This document shows positions 38,331 to 48,004 of a stretch of 64,000 nt of DNA, one piece after another. The position numbers were made by a program, and so were the translations under genes. Each line of letters starts with the position of its first letter. The stretch's first letter is position 1. Location of the stretch: NCBI GenBank assembly GCA_009840445.1, contig VXNS01000084.1, positions 18,704 to 82,703 on the forward strand, written 5' to 3'. The stretch comes from Synechococcus sp. SB0662_bin_14. Lineage in GTDB: Bacteria > Cyanobacteriota > Cyanobacteriia > PCC-6307 > Cyanobiaceae. A model generated the notes under the pieces. That model searched no databases and had not been told where the DNA came from. It worked only from the letters and a program-made list of their open reading frames with translations.

Positions 38331-38999
38331 TTATATCCAAACATCCTGTTTGTTTTCCCAATACTCCTTAACACTCTCGAACCGCTGAATCCTCTCTGTA
38401 ATCTTGCCAATCTCTCGCGGGTAAAAGTCCATCATAACGTCGCAAAGCTGCAACATCCACTCTTTCCTTGAATTCCGCTCTATCGTGCGAATGTTATTTG
38501 AATTGGCAATCTGAATCTGTCCCCACCCGAGGGCACCTACAGTCAAGCATTCCCAATCAAGAAACTCGATTGGCGCGAACAAGACATCCGAAACTTTAAG
38601 GTCAGTTCCATCAATCGAATACTTGATCATAATGAGAGAGAAAACATTAATGTCTGACTCATAGAACCGTGCTAGCCGCTCGACAGATGTAAGGTTGGGC
38701 ATATTAAAGTGGGTGTCCTCTCTATGGGTCTTTACATCTATTACAGAATAGATCCCCTCCATATCAGTGAATGCCATATCAGCCATGGCACGTCGTGCGA
38801 ATTCACTAGAATACTCGCCACACCAACTCCCAAGGAAATTCTCGAATCTGTCGGCCACCAAAGATTCTAGTGCGTCTCCAACTGCTCGTGTACTACGAGC
38901 TGTTTGCGGAGTAAGGAAACAATTCAAAGAGTTGATGTACTCCTTGATTGTGGTTGCTACCTGCTTGTGATGCCCTTGGTAATAGAAGCTCGACTTCAT
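38331..38999 (-). CDS. Type II restriction endonuclease (probable)
   Basis: 222 residues from an ATG that overlaps the methyltransferase stop as ATGA. The core TDMEGIYSVIDVKTHRED has the spacing of a PD-(D/E)XK nuclease site (acid, then DVK). A GWGQIQIANSN segment near residue 165 is reminiscent of known type II endonucleases. Position behind a beta-class methyltransferase and coupled translation make restriction the likely job; recognition sequence unknown. The frame is open 28 codons further upstream inside the methylase gene, but the ATGA overlap favours 38999. AT-rich relative to the chromosome. Confidence 0.75.
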   Translation of the reverse strand: MKSSFYYQGHHKQVATTIKEYINSLNCFLTPQTARSTRAVGDALESLVADRFENFLGSWCGEYSSEFARRAMADMAFTDMEGIYSVIDVKTHREDTHFNMPNLTSVERLARFYESDINVFSLIMIKYSIDGTDLKVSDVLFAPIEFLDWECLTVGALGWGQIQIANSNNIRTIERNSRKEWMLQLCDVMMDFYPREIGKITERIQRFESVKEYWENKQDVWI

Positions 39000-40224
39000 T
39001 GGAAAATTGCTCCTTGGGAGACATTGTCTGTCCTCTTTGACTGGGATACCCTTTGTTGCTGAGGGAAAGAATTTCGCTCCCAAAATACTCCATCCTTATA
39101 CCCTTGGATGGCTGAATCACATTGTGCAGCAGAAATTCGTTTCCTTGCCCAGCAAAGGTATTCCATATTGATATCAATACCACACCAACGTCTGCGCAAC
39201 TTTTCCGCAACCACTGCAGACGTACCACTACCCAAGAACGGGTCAAATACAAAGTCACCTTCTTTAGAACTTGCAAGAATCAATTTCGCGAATAATTTCT
39301 CCGGCTTTTGTGTAGGATGAGGAGTATTTTCGGGCATTGACCAAAATGGTACTGTCAAATCTGTCCAAATGTTTGACGGATGCGTTAAACGGAAATTTCC
39401 ATCGCTCTCATTTTGCCAATCTTTTGGATCTCCATTTACGCGATAAGGTGCTAATACTTTTCGCTTTAGCTTTACAGACTCTACATCAAAGTAGTAGTTC
39501 TCGGAATTGGTACAAAACCAAATATCTTCTATATTGTTCTTCCAATTCCGTCTTGCGCCTCTCCCCTTCTCTCGTTCCCAAGTAATTCTGTTTTGTACGA
39601 GAAATCGTTTTTCTAAAACTGGCAGCACTAATGTTGATGTCTTCCAATCAGAGCACACATAAAGTGTGGCTGTCGGCTTCATCATTGGAGCCAGTAATTC
39701 TATAACTCTCTCAAACCAAGATATATAACATTCTTTGTTCAGCTCCCTGAAATGATTTCCATTGTAGTTTTTTGTTAGATTATACGGTGGATCAAGGATG
39801 AGCAGGTCGATGAATTGAGTTGGAAAGCGAGTAGCTATTTCGAAGAAGTCGCCCCTGATAAGCTGGCAATCTATGTCTTGACGATCAACTGCTGTTTTAA
39901 CTTGTAAAATGGACTTGGAAAGCTCAAGAAGCTCTTCTGGAGTACATGTCAGCGTTCTATTTCGTGGAGCGCTCGAATGATTGTGGCGAATGTGTTGTCT
40001 GTCAGGTAGTTGACCTCGAAGCCCATTTTGCATCGCCGAAGTTCCCTGTACGGATTGGAGTTCTCGTTCTTCATCTGCGGAGGTAGTACTGTCAGCATCC
40101 GATTTTTTGCTCTCCCCTGCCTGGTCGAGCAGCCGGTGAACCGGTTGTGCATATCCTTCGCTGTAACTGCATTGACACGCCGGTTTCCGAAGGCGAGAGG
40201 GACGTACCAGCATTGGTCATGCAT
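38996..40224 (-). CDS. Type II DNA methyltransferase, with apparent frameshift near the 5' end
   Basis: Motif order DPPY (LLILDPPYNLTKNY, about 39775-39800) then DPFLGSGTSAVVAEKL (about 39200-39245) marks a beta-class N4-cytosine or N6-adenine methyltransferase. The good reading frame begins only near 39950, without a start codon. The natural N-terminus (CWYVPLAFGNRRVNAV, then MKNENSNPYRELRRCKMG, then IIRALHEIER) lies in another frame from about 40224 and ends at TGA 39949-39951. So one base appears lost or gained around 39950-39965. It could be a sequencing error, a disrupted gene, or a recoding site. The partner endonuclease overlaps its stop. Confidence 0.7.
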
Positions 40225-40355
40225 GATGCATGGCAATCCTATCACGCCGATAGCGTTTAACCGCTCAGTGGGCAGAGTCGATTTCGTAGAAAAGGGTTGA
40301 ACGTTGTCACCAAGCCTGGCCCCCTGGTCCCTCTCACCCGCAACCCCATCCACCC

Positions 40356-41243
40356 ATGCCCCCCATCCACCTGGCTGCCCTGACTCCCGCAGACGGCGCC
40401 CCGGACTTGGCCCTGGCCTGCTGGCGCGCCCTGGTGCTAGGCGTCGTTCAGGGTCTCACCGAGTTTCTCCCCATCAGCAGCACCGCCCATCTCAAGGCGG
40501 TGCCCGTGTTTCTGGGCTGGGGTGATCCTGGGGTGGCGGTCACGGCGGTGTTGCAGCTTGGCAGCATCGGGGCCGTACTGGCCTATTTCCGGAAGGATTT
40601 GCGCCAGTTGAGCCTGGGGCTGCTGGGGGGTCTGCGGCAAGGGAATCTGAATGCCCCGGAGGCGCGGCTGGGGCTGGCCATTGTGGTGGGCACCGTGCCC
40701 ATTCTTGTGGCTGGCCTTGCCATTCGGCTCTTCTTCTACGAGGCCTATGGAGCATCGGTGCTGCGCAGCCTGGCGGGGATCGGGGTGGTGTCCATGGTGA
40801 TGGCGGCGCTGATGGCCCTGGCGGAGCGAACGGGGCGCCGCCGCCAGGGCCTTGCCCAGGTGAGCATCACTGCGGGTTGGCTCCTGGGGTTGGCGCAGAT
40901 GTTGGCCCTGGTGCCCGGGGTGTCCCGCTCGGGCAGCACCCTCACGGCGGCGCTGCTCATGGGCTGGCAACGGGTGGCGGCCGCCCGGTTCTCCTTTTTG
41001 CTGGGGATTCCGGCCATCACCATGGCGGGCCTGGCGGAAGTGAAGGAGGCCCTCGCCAGCCCCGGCCTGGGGGGTGCGCTGCCCCTGGTGGTGGGGGTGC
41101 TGAGTGCCGCCCTCTCCTCCTGGCTGGCCATTGCCTGGCTGCTGCGGTTCTTGCAGCGGCACAGCACCTGGGTGTTTGTTCTCTATCGCCTGGGCTTTGG
41201 CGTGCTGTTGGTGGTGGTCAGTGTTGGGGGAAGTGGCGGATAA
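40356..41243 (+). CDS. uppP: Undecaprenyl-diphosphate phosphatase (UppP/BacA)
   Basis: 295 residues with about eight membrane segments. Both signature regions are present: QGLTEFLPISSTAH (residues about 32-46) and PGVSRSGSTLTAAL (about 188-200). It recycles undecaprenyl pyrophosphate to the monophosphate carrier needed for peptidoglycan and surface polysaccharide synthesis, at the plasma membrane. The 3' end overlaps convergent icd by 26 bp. It closes the defence island on the right. Confidence 0.96.
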   Translation: MPPIHLAALTPADGAPDLALACWRALVLGVVQGLTEFLPISSTAHLKAVPVFLGWGDPGVAVTAVLQLGSIGAVLAYFRKDLRQLSLGLLGGLRQGNLNAPEARLGLAIVVGTVPILVAGLAIRLFFYEAYGASVLRSLAGIGVVSMVMAALMALAERTGRRRQGLAQVSITAGWLLGLAQMLALVPGVSRSGSTLTAALLMGWQRVAAARFSFLLGIPAITMAGLAEVKEALASPGLGGALPLVVGVLSAALSSWLAIAWLLRFLQRHSTWVFVLYRLGFGVLLVVVSVGGSGG

Positions 41244-42654
41244 TCGCCTCGGCAAACTCCGAACACTTCAGCGGGGGATCCACGGGGGGGTCCATCATGC
41301 GGGCCAGGTCGTAGGTGACGCAGCGGTTGGCGATGGCCTGGCCAATGCCGTGGTGGATCAGGGCGGCGGCTTCGTGCCAGCCGAGGAACTCCAACATCAT
41401 CTGACCACTGAGGATCAGGGAGCCGGGATTGATGCGATCCAGGCCGGCGTGTTTGGGGGCGGTGCCGTGGGTGGCCTCGAAGATGGCGGCATGATCGCCG
41501 ATGTTGGCGCCGGGGGCCATGCCCAGGCCCCCCACAATGGCCGCGGCGGCATCGGAGATGTAGTCCCCGTTCAAGTTGAGGGTCACCAGAACGGAGTACT
41601 CCCCCGGTCGGGTTTGCAACTGCTGAAACACACTGTCGGCAATGCGATCATCCACCATCACCATCCGGCGCCAACGGCCTTGACCGTGGGATTCGCCAAT
41701 GCTGTCGATGATGGCGCGCACCTCTTCACAGACGGCTTGCTGCTTGGCGGGGGTGAGGTTGTCGTAGCCGGGGTCAATGGCGCGGGCATTGTTTTCCACC
41801 GACAACCGGGGATCCCTGGCCAGGTTGTCCAGCACCCAGCTTTCCCGCTCCGTGACGCACACGGCGCGGAACTCCGTTGTAGCCAGTTCGTAGCCCCAGT
41901 CCCGGAAGGCCCCCTCGGTGAACTTCATGATGTTCCCCTTATGGACCAGGGTCACGTGGCGTTTGCGGCCCTCCAGCCCCAGGGCATGGTGGATGGCGCG
42001 GCGCACGTGACGCTGGGTGCCCACCCTGCTCACCGGCTTGATGCCCAGCCCGGAGCCGGGTCGAAGCTGGCGGTTCCCCAGCTTGCCGTTGGCGGGGATC
42101 ACCGTCTCGTTCAGGTGACGCAGCAACTCCTGACCGACGGGATCGTCAGCGGCCCACTCCACGCCGATGTAGATGTCTTCCGTGTTTTCCCGATACACCA
42201 CCACGTCCAGCTTCTCCGGGCGTCTGTGGGGACTGGGGGTGCCTGTGTAGTAGCGGCAGGGTCGCACACAGCAGTACAGATCGAACAGTTGCCGCAGCGT
42301 CACGTTCAGGGAGCGGATGCCGCCCCCCACCGGGGTGGTGAGGGGTCCTTTGATGGCAATGCCGTATTGGCGGATGGCGTTCAGGGTGTCTTCCGGCAGG
42401 TATTGGAGGTCCCCATAAAGCTGACAGGCCTCGTCCCCGGCATAGATCTTGAACCACTGAATGCGACGCCCACTGCCGTAGGCAGCCTGCACGGCGGCAT
42501 CCAGCACCCGCCGGGTGGCAGGCCAGATGTCCACGCCGGTGCCGTCCCCACGAATGAAAGGAATGACGGGTTCATCGGGGACAACAGGGCGCCCCCCCTC
42601 GAAACGGATGGCGGTCCCCTGGGAGGGCGGGCTGAGCCTGGTGAAGCTGGGCAT
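41218..42654 (-). CDS. icd: NADP-dependent isocitrate dehydrogenase
   Basis: 478 residues. Strongly matches the bacterial Icd family: PFIRGDGTGVDIWP, YRENTEDIYIGVEW, HKGNIMKFTEGAFRDW and MAPGANIGDHAAIFEATHG. It converts isocitrate to 2-oxoglutarate, the main carbon skeleton for nitrogen assimilation and the signal read by PII (glnB at 12 kb). Slight 3' overlap with uppP; the secreted-protein gene lies 11 nt upstream on the same strand. Confidence 0.97.
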   Translation of the reverse strand: MPSFTRLSPPSQGTAIRFEGGRPVVPDEPVIPFIRGDGTGVDIWPATRRVLDAAVQAAYGSGRRIQWFKIYAGDEACQLYGDLQYLPEDTLNAIRQYGIAIKGPLTTPVGGGIRSLNVTLRQLFDLYCCVRPCRYYTGTPSPHRRPEKLDVVVYRENTEDIYIGVEWAADDPVGQELLRHLNETVIPANGKLGNRQLRPGSGLGIKPVSRVGTQRHVRRAIHHALGLEGRKRHVTLVHKGNIMKFTEGAFRDWGYELATTEFRAVCVTERESWVLDNLARDPRLSVENNARAIDPGYDNLTPAKQQAVCEEVRAIIDSIGESHGQGRWRRMVMVDDRIADSVFQQLQTRPGEYSVLVTLNLNGDYISDAAAAIVGGLGMAPGANIGDHAAIFEATHGTAPKHAGLDRINPGSLILSGQMMLEFLGWHEAAALIHHGIGQAIANRCVTYDLARMMDPPVDPPLKCSEFAEAIIRHFPQH

Positions 42655-42665
42655 GGTGATTGGAT

Positions 42666-43067
42666 TCAGTCAACTGAGGCTTTGGAGACACACATGTCCC
42701 TGCCCAACGCATACACCTTGAAACGTTCCTTGCGGGTCATGCTCTGCAGGTCCAGCGAGGCTGCAAAGTCGGAAGCCATGGTCAGGGAACCGTCCGGGCT
42801 CAGCGCTTTCATCATGTTAAGAAGATCATTATCACTCATGTCTCCATACAGACCCGGGTTGGTGCGCTTGTTTTTCCGAACAACAGCGAGAAAGCAGGGA
42901 TCAATGACCTCCTGCATGACTTCCCCCTCGATGTCAATGCCGACGTCAATATAGGCATAGGCGGCACCGGGACCGGCCAGGAGAGGCAAGAGCATGAAAG
43001 CCATGACGACTACTGGCGCCATGAGCCGGAGGAGCGTGACGACGGCGCGGGAGCAATACAGCTTCAT
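42666..43067 (-). CDS. Secreted hypothetical protein with two cysteines
   Basis: 133 residues. A long hydrophobic signal (about 7-38) ends at AAYAY, with likely cleavage after Ala38. The mature part has only Cys58 and Cys126, which could form one disulfide. No family recognised. It lies directly upstream of icd on the same strand, though a shared role is not implied. Confidence 0.65.
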   Translation of the reverse strand: MKLYCSRAVVTLLRLMAPVVVMAFMLLPLLAGPGAAYAYIDVGIDIEGEVMQEVIDPCFLAVVRKNKRTNPGLYGDMSDNDLLNMMKALSPDGSLTMASDFAASLDLQSMTRKERFKVYALGRDMCVSKASVD

Positions 43068-43146
43068 GGGCGTGTTGAGTGGTCTCGTTGAAGGTACACC
43101 TGCTCTTCCTTCTTGGGCCGCGCCAGGGAGCGGTTGCTTCTAACCC

Positions 43147-44256
43147 ATGCCGATACGTCGTGACGTGATTGCCGTGGTGGGGGCCGGAAGCGTGGGCAGC
43201 GTGACGGCCTGGTGGCTGGCCCGCTGCGGCGCCCAGGTGGTGTGGCTTGCGCCCCATGCCGGCGGCCAGCAGCAGCGGCCCGGCAGCCTGGCGGCCTTGG
43301 GGGTGTTGATGGGCCATTGCAGCCGACGTCTCCGTGGCCGAAGCTGGCGGTTGCGGCGTACTTCCCTTGCCCTGTGGCGCCAGTGGTTGCCGTTGCTGGA
43401 ACCGGGATCCGTCCCCCAGCAATGGGGGCTCACGGTGCTCTGCCACCAAGCGGACGAGGTGGAGCGGCTCCAGGCGCTGGTGCGCCGACGGCAAGGGGAG
43501 GGGGTCCCTCTGGCCTGGCGCACCCGTGACGAACTCCTCAACCGCTGGCCCGTCCTGGCGTCCGGCGACCTGCAGGGTGGCCTCTGGTCTCCCCAGGATG
43601 GACAACTGGATCCTGCCCCACTGCTGGCGGCCCTGGCCATAGCCGCCGAACACTTGGGGGTCCAGCGCCGGCCCGCCCAGGTGACAGGCCTCCAACCTGA
43701 GGGCAAGAACTGGCGCCTTCGGTTGCAAGCCAGCGATCCCGACTGCCCCACAACCCTCCTGGCTTCAGCCGTGGTGCTCTGTACAGGGTTGGGCACCGGT
43801 CGGCTGCTGGCGGCCCTGGATCCGGCCATCCGGTTGAACTGGCCCATGACGCCGGTGCTGGGTCAGGCGGCTGAGCTTCACTGCCCCATGCTGCCGCCAC
43901 AGGGCTTGCCGGGGCCTGTGGTGTGGCGCGGGGTCCACTTGATCCCTCGCCCCCAGGACCGGCGGTTGTGGATCGGGGCAACCGTGGAGCCCGGTGACCA
44001 GAGCCAGGCCCAATGCTTTGACCGGATGCTGCGGCTGGATGGCGCCGCTCCACCGTGGCTGCGGCAGGCCCAGGTGCTGGACCGCTGGCAGGGGGTGCGG
44101 GCCCGGCCCACAGGTGGCCCTGCACCGCTGTTGGCCACCCTGGCCCCTGGCGTGTTGCTCACCAGCGGCCACTACCGCAACGGCATCCTTCTGGCGCCAG
44201 CCACGGCCGCCTGGACCGGCCAGCAACTGGGCTTTCCGGCGCCAGACGCCCCCTGA
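43147..44256 (+). CDS. FAD-dependent oxidoreductase, glycine oxidase ThiO-like
   Basis: 369 residues. A classical FAD-binding Rossmann start (VIAVVGAGSVGSVTAWWLARCGAQV) and a C-terminal LTSGHYRNGILLAPATA match the DAO/ThiO family, which oxidises glycine to the imine used for the thiazole of thiamine. No other thiamine gene is adjacent, so another amine substrate remains possible. The ATG at 43147 was chosen for the GxGxxG placement. Confidence 0.8.
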   Translation: MPIRRDVIAVVGAGSVGSVTAWWLARCGAQVVWLAPHAGGQQQRPGSLAALGVLMGHCSRRLRGRSWRLRRTSLALWRQWLPLLEPGSVPQQWGLTVLCHQADEVERLQALVRRRQGEGVPLAWRTRDELLNRWPVLASGDLQGGLWSPQDGQLDPAPLLAALAIAAEHLGVQRRPAQVTGLQPEGKNWRLRLQASDPDCPTTLLASAVVLCTGLGTGRLLAALDPAIRLNWPMTPVLGQAAELHCPMLPPQGLPGPVVWRGVHLIPRPQDRRLWIGATVEPGDQSQAQCFDRMLRLDGAAPPWLRQAQVLDRWQGVRARPTGGPAPLLATLAPGVLLTSGHYRNGILLAPATAAWTGQQLGFPAPDAP

Positions 44257-44369
44257 CCACCATGGGGGCTTCCCTGTGGCCCTGCGTTTGGGGAGCCCTT
44301 GCGTTTCTGAAGTCAATCGTTAAGGTAAAGGTATAAAGTATGCCGCTGCACAGAGCAGGGAGTATCTCC

Positions 44370-44603
44370 ATGTCGCCGTTGCGCAAGACAAAACCATCAC
44401 CTTGTCTCCTGGCCTCGCGCAGGCTATGGCGCGCCAGTCGGGGCGACACCCTTGCCAACGTCCCCGCAGCCGAACTGGCCAAGGCCTATCTCAGAGGGGA
44501 AGACGTGTATTTGGGACAAGGGCGCTGGTGGCGCTGGAAACGTGACGGTGTCCCCGGCTGGCTTACGCCTTTCTTAAAGGAAACGGGTCTTCTCGGGACG
44601 TGA
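44370..44603 (+). CDS. Small hypothetical protein
   Basis: About 77 residues from an ATG preceded at 7 nt by AGGGAG, a good ribosome-binding site. The chain is rich in Trp and Arg near the end (GQGRWWRWKRDGVPGWL). No family recognised. Ends one base before the stop of the convergent gene at 44604. Confidence 0.5.
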   Translation: MSPLRKTKPSPCLLASRRLWRASRGDTLANVPAAELAKAYLRGEDVYLGQGRWWRWKRDGVPGWLTPFLKETGLLGT

Positions 44604-45206
44604 TCAGGGCGTGAGCGTATTGGGGGGTGCTCCAGTATTCGGCAGGTCGGACACCATCACGGGCAAGCGCTCCGTCATGGATCTTCGATGCCGTCCCTGC
44701 TCCTGCTGGTTCACAAGGGTCACTGCCTCTTGCAGCAAGGAGTTGAACGTCTCCCCCGGGAGTCTGTGGCGGGCCACTTCCATGAAGGTGCGGGAGAGGG
44801 ACTCGCCAGCGGCGGCCATCAACTGGGGGTTGTTGCGACGGTTGTTCTGCTCCTCTTCAATGGCCTTAATGAACCGTGCGGTCACGTCCCGCTTGGTGCA
44901 GGCACGGATGACCGCATCCCGTGGCGTGGTGTCCAAGTCAGCATCAAGCTGGGCAATGCGCTGCTCCAAACTGGTGAACACCTCGCTGGCTTCCCGCGCC
45001 AAGTTACCCAATTGACCGTCACTCAGCTTGGGGAGATCGGCAACATACACCCTGCCGTGGTCGTTCAGGGTGAGAAAAGGGGCCCGGGAGGGGGCGGGCA
45101 CGCTGCGCAGTGGGGGCCGTGGCTGGGGGCGATTGGGAGACTGGAGGCTTGGACCGGCGGAACTGCGACGGCGGGTGATGCGATTGGAGGGGAAGCTGGA
45201 AGTCAC
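44604..45206 (-). CDS. Conserved cyanobacterial hypothetical protein
   Basis: 200 residues. A Pro/Arg/Ser-rich, probably disordered N-terminus of about 40 residues is followed by a helical domain with LPKLSDGQLGNLAREASEVF and an RDAVIRACTKRDVTARF region. It resembles a conserved hypothetical of marine picocyanobacteria in pattern; function unknown. Located upstream of purM, minus strand. Confidence 0.7.
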   Translation of the reverse strand: MTSSFPSNRITRRRSSAGPSLQSPNRPQPRPPLRSVPAPSRAPFLTLNDHGRVYVADLPKLSDGQLGNLAREASEVFTSLEQRIAQLDADLDTTPRDAVIRACTKRDVTARFIKAIEEEQNNRRNNPQLMAAAGESLSRTFMEVARHRLPGETFNSLLQEAVTLVNQQEQGRHRRSMTERLPVMVSDLPNTGAPPNTLTP

Positions 45207-45246
45207 GGCTAAGAGGGGTTAGGGAATGTATGAACTGTTCACGGCT

Positions 45247-46305
45247 TTATTCTGCCACATGGGGACGTGGTTCTGGCAGCCCTTCTATCGGTCCATGACC
45301 CGCCAGGACTTCCCCAAGGCGCCAGCACCGCTCACCACAATCCTGACAGCAGGCCAGGGCCTCCTCCACCCTGTCGGGGGGCACCACCAGGCAAAAGCCG
45401 ATGCCCAGATTGAAGGTGCTCCACAGGTCGGCCTCGGGAATCCGCCCCTGCTGCTGCAACCAGCGGAACAAGGGCGGAATCGACCAACTGTCTGCATCAA
45501 GCGCCAAGTGCAGGTGGGCGTCTTCGGGAAGACAACGGGGCAGGTTCCCCGGCAATCCCCCACCGGTGATGTGGGCCATCCCGTGGAGGGGAACGGCGCG
45601 CTGGCGCAACTGCCGCACCAGCGGGGCATACAGACGGGTGGGCTCCATGAGTTGTTGCGCCAGACTCATGCCCGATGCCGGCTCCGGGTGCAGGGCGTGG
45701 GGGTCCACGCCACTGTGGTCCAGCACCTGTCGAATCAAGCTGAAGCCGTTGCTGTGGGGTCCCGAACTGGCAACGGCGATTACCTGATCGCCGGGTTGGA
45801 TGTGGCGGCCATCCACCAGGGCCGGAGCATCCACCACCCCCACGCAAAAGCCGGCCAGGTCATAGCGGCCGTCTTCATAAAAGCCGGGCATCTCCGCGGT
45901 TTCTCCCCCCAGCAAGGCGCAGCCGCTGATGCGGCAGGCCCAGGCCATGCCCTCCACAGCCGCCGCCAGGGGATCACCCATCAAGCGGCCACTGGCGATG
46001 TAGTCCAGAAAGAACAGGGGATCGGCGCCACTGGTGATCACGTCGTTCACCCCCATGGCCACCAGGTCCACCCCCACCTGCCGGTGGCAGCCCCAGTCCT
46101 GGGCCAGGGCCAGTTTGGTGCCCACCCCGTCTGTCCCGGCCACCAGCAGGGGCTGTTGCAGGCCAGGGGGCACACGGCAGAGTCCGCCAAATCCCCCCAG
46201 ACTGCCCACCACTTCAGGACGGCGCGTGCTGGCTGCCATGGCGCGGATTCGGGCAACAAAGGCGTTGCCCGCTTCAATGTCCACACCTGCGCTGCGATAG
46301 TCCAT
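45247..46305 (-). CDS. purM: Phosphoribosylformylglycinamidine cyclo-ligase
   Basis: 352 residues from [14 protein letters not shown]. Diagnostic segments are [45 protein letters not shown] and [15 protein letters not shown]. It closes the imidazole ring in purine synthesis (FGAM to AIR, ATP-dependent). A start five codons upstream is possible. Divergent from panC-cmk. Confidence 0.97.
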   Translation of the reverse strand: MDYRSAGVDIEAGNAFVARIRAMAASTRRPEVVGSLGGFGGLCRVPPGLQQPLLVAGTDGVGTKLALAQDWGCHRQVGVDLVAMGVNDVITSGADPLFFLDYIASGRLMGDPLAAAVEGMAWACRISGCALLGGETAEMPGFYEDGRYDLAGFCVGVVDAPALVDGRHIQPGDQVIAVASSGPHSNGFSLIRQVLDHSGVDPHALHPEPASGMSLAQQLMEPTRLYAPLVRQLRQRAVPLHGMAHITGGGLPGNLPRCLPEDAHLHLALDADSWSIPPLFRWLQQQGRIPEADLWSTFNLGIGFCLVVPPDRVEEALACCQDCGERCWRLGEVLAGHGPIEGLPEPRPHVAE

Positions 46306-46391
46306 GGTGGAGCCTGGCAAAGTCTTGGGTTGATGTGACGATGGATGGGCACGCCATGCTTGGCAAGGTTGATGGGCCGACCAAGGCGCCC

Positions 46392-47948
46392 ATGGTGATC
46401 CTGCACAGCAACAACGAGTTGGACCAATGGCTGGCCGCTGCCGCTGGCCCGGTCCATTTTGTCCCCACCATGGGTGGGCTGCATCGCGGCCACCAGCAGC
46501 TCATCCGCGCCGCCCGTCGCGCCGGGGCGCGGGTCCTGGTGAGTGTGTTTGTCAACCCCACCCAATTTGGAGCGGGGGAAGACTTTACCACCTACCCGAG
46601 ACACCCTGACGGGGATGCTCAACAGGCTGGCGCCGCCGGGGCTGATGCCGTCTGGTTTCCGGCGATGGATCACGTCTACGGCGCCGCCAATCCGGGGGAC
46701 AACCCCGGCAGAAGCGGTCCTCCCCTCAAGCCATTCTTGATCCGGACCCTCTGTGGTCCCTGGCGGCCGGGCCATTTTGAGGGGGTGCTCATGGTGATGG
46801 AGCGGCTTCTGGAGCGGGTGCAGCCCGCTGTGGTGGTCATGGGGGAAAAGGACTGGCAGCAACTCACGGTGTTGCGCCAGTGCCTGCCTGCGTTTTACGA
46901 GCAGCGCTGCCGTCTGTTGCCGGTGCCGGTGGTGCGGGAAGAGGATGGTCTCCCCTATAGCTCAAGAAATAGCCGCCTCAGCCCGGCCCAGCGGCGGCAG
47001 GCTGCCCTGTTGCCCCAGGGCCTGGGGGACGCAGCCGCTGCGGTGCAGGGCGGGGAGCGCCGCGCCGCGGTCCTGGAACAGTTGGTGCGCCGCCGTTTGG
47101 ACGCTGCGGGTCTGGCGGTGGATTATGCCCAATTGGTGGATCCGCTCACCCTGCAGCCCTGTCCCCACCTGGATGGGGTGGCCCTGTTGGGGGTGGCGGT
47201 CCATGTGGGGCCAGCCCGCCTGCTGGATCACCGCTTCTTGCTGAGCCGCAAGCCCATCATCGCTATTGACGGCCCGGCGGGAACGGGCAAAAGCACGGTG
47301 ACCCGCCTGTTGGCGGCACGGCTGGGCCTGCTCCACCTGGACACCGGCGCCATGTATCGTGCCGTCGCCTGGCTCATGCTGGAGAACCGGCAGCCCATCC
47401 GCTCCGGCGAAGCCTTGCAACAGCTTCTGGAGACCATGGAGCTGCGGCTCGCCTGGGGAGACCACGGGCAGCAGGTGATCCGCATCAACGGGGTGGACGT
47501 GAGTGACGCCGTTCGCCTGCCCCGGGTCACCGCCACCGTTCCCCGGGTGGCGGCCCTGCCGGAGGTGCGCCAAGTGCTCACCCGGCAACAGCGGATGTTT
47601 GGTCGGCAGGGGGGTCTGGTGAGTGAGGGACGGGACATGGGCACCGCCGTCTTCCCCCATGCCGAGTTGAAGGTGTATCTCACCGCCACCGCGGCCGAGC
47701 GGGCGCGACGGCGGGCTGCCGATATGACCCAGCGTGGTCAAACGCCCCCACCCCTGGCCACGCTGGAGGTCCAGATTGCCGAGCGGGATCATCTGGATTG
47801 CACCCGCACGGAGGCGCCGCTGCGCCCGGCGGAGGACGGGGTGGTGGTGGCCACCGACGGCATCAGTGTTGAGCAGGTGGTGGATAAGCTGGAAGATCTG
47901 TTCCACCAGCGCCTGTCTCACGAGGCCTGGCCTGCTGGTCACCACTGA
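46392..47948 (+). CDS. panC/cmk: Bifunctional pantothenate synthetase / cytidylate kinase (fused)
   Basis: About 518 residues. The N-terminal half is PanC ([43 protein letters not shown]), joining pantoate and beta-alanine. From about residue 285 a CMP kinase follows ([34 protein letters not shown]). This fusion is characteristic of cyanobacteria. The frame is open to 46335, but the methionine at 46392 gives the family spacing to VPTMG. Confidence 0.93.
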   Translation: MVILHSNNELDQWLAAAAGPVHFVPTMGGLHRGHQQLIRAARRAGARVLVSVFVNPTQFGAGEDFTTYPRHPDGDAQQAGAAGADAVWFPAMDHVYGAANPGDNPGRSGPPLKPFLIRTLCGPWRPGHFEGVLMVMERLLERVQPAVVVMGEKDWQQLTVLRQCLPAFYEQRCRLLPVPVVREEDGLPYSSRNSRLSPAQRRQAALLPQGLGDAAAAVQGGERRAAVLEQLVRRRLDAAGLAVDYAQLVDPLTLQPCPHLDGVALLGVAVHVGPARLLDHRFLLSRKPIIAIDGPAGTGKSTVTRLLAARLGLLHLDTGAMYRAVAWLMLENRQPIRSGEALQQLLETMELRLAWGDHGQQVIRINGVDVSDAVRLPRVTATVPRVAALPEVRQVLTRQQRMFGRQGGLVSEGRDMGTAVFPHAELKVYLTATAAERARRRAADMTQRGQTPPPLATLEVQIAERDHLDCTRTEAPLRPAEDGVVVATDGISVEQVVDKLEDLFHQRLSHEAWPAGHH

Positions 47949-47977
47949 GCGCCAACCCTGACCGCGACTTGCCCTGA

Positions 47978-47998
47978 CCCGTGGCTTGCGTACACGGG
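47978..47998. terminator. Possible weak shared terminator
   Basis: CCCGTG and CACGGG can pair across a nine-base loop (GCTTGCGTA) between convergent panC-cmk and cpcT. There is no T-run on either side, so it is at best a weak or Rho-dependent stop. Confidence 0.3.
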
Positions 47999-48004
47999 CC
48001 TGGA

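Noticed and set aside
41104..42954. 616-codon plus-strand frame opposite icd
   Set aside because: Antisense shadow of a well-conserved isocitrate dehydrogenase gene.
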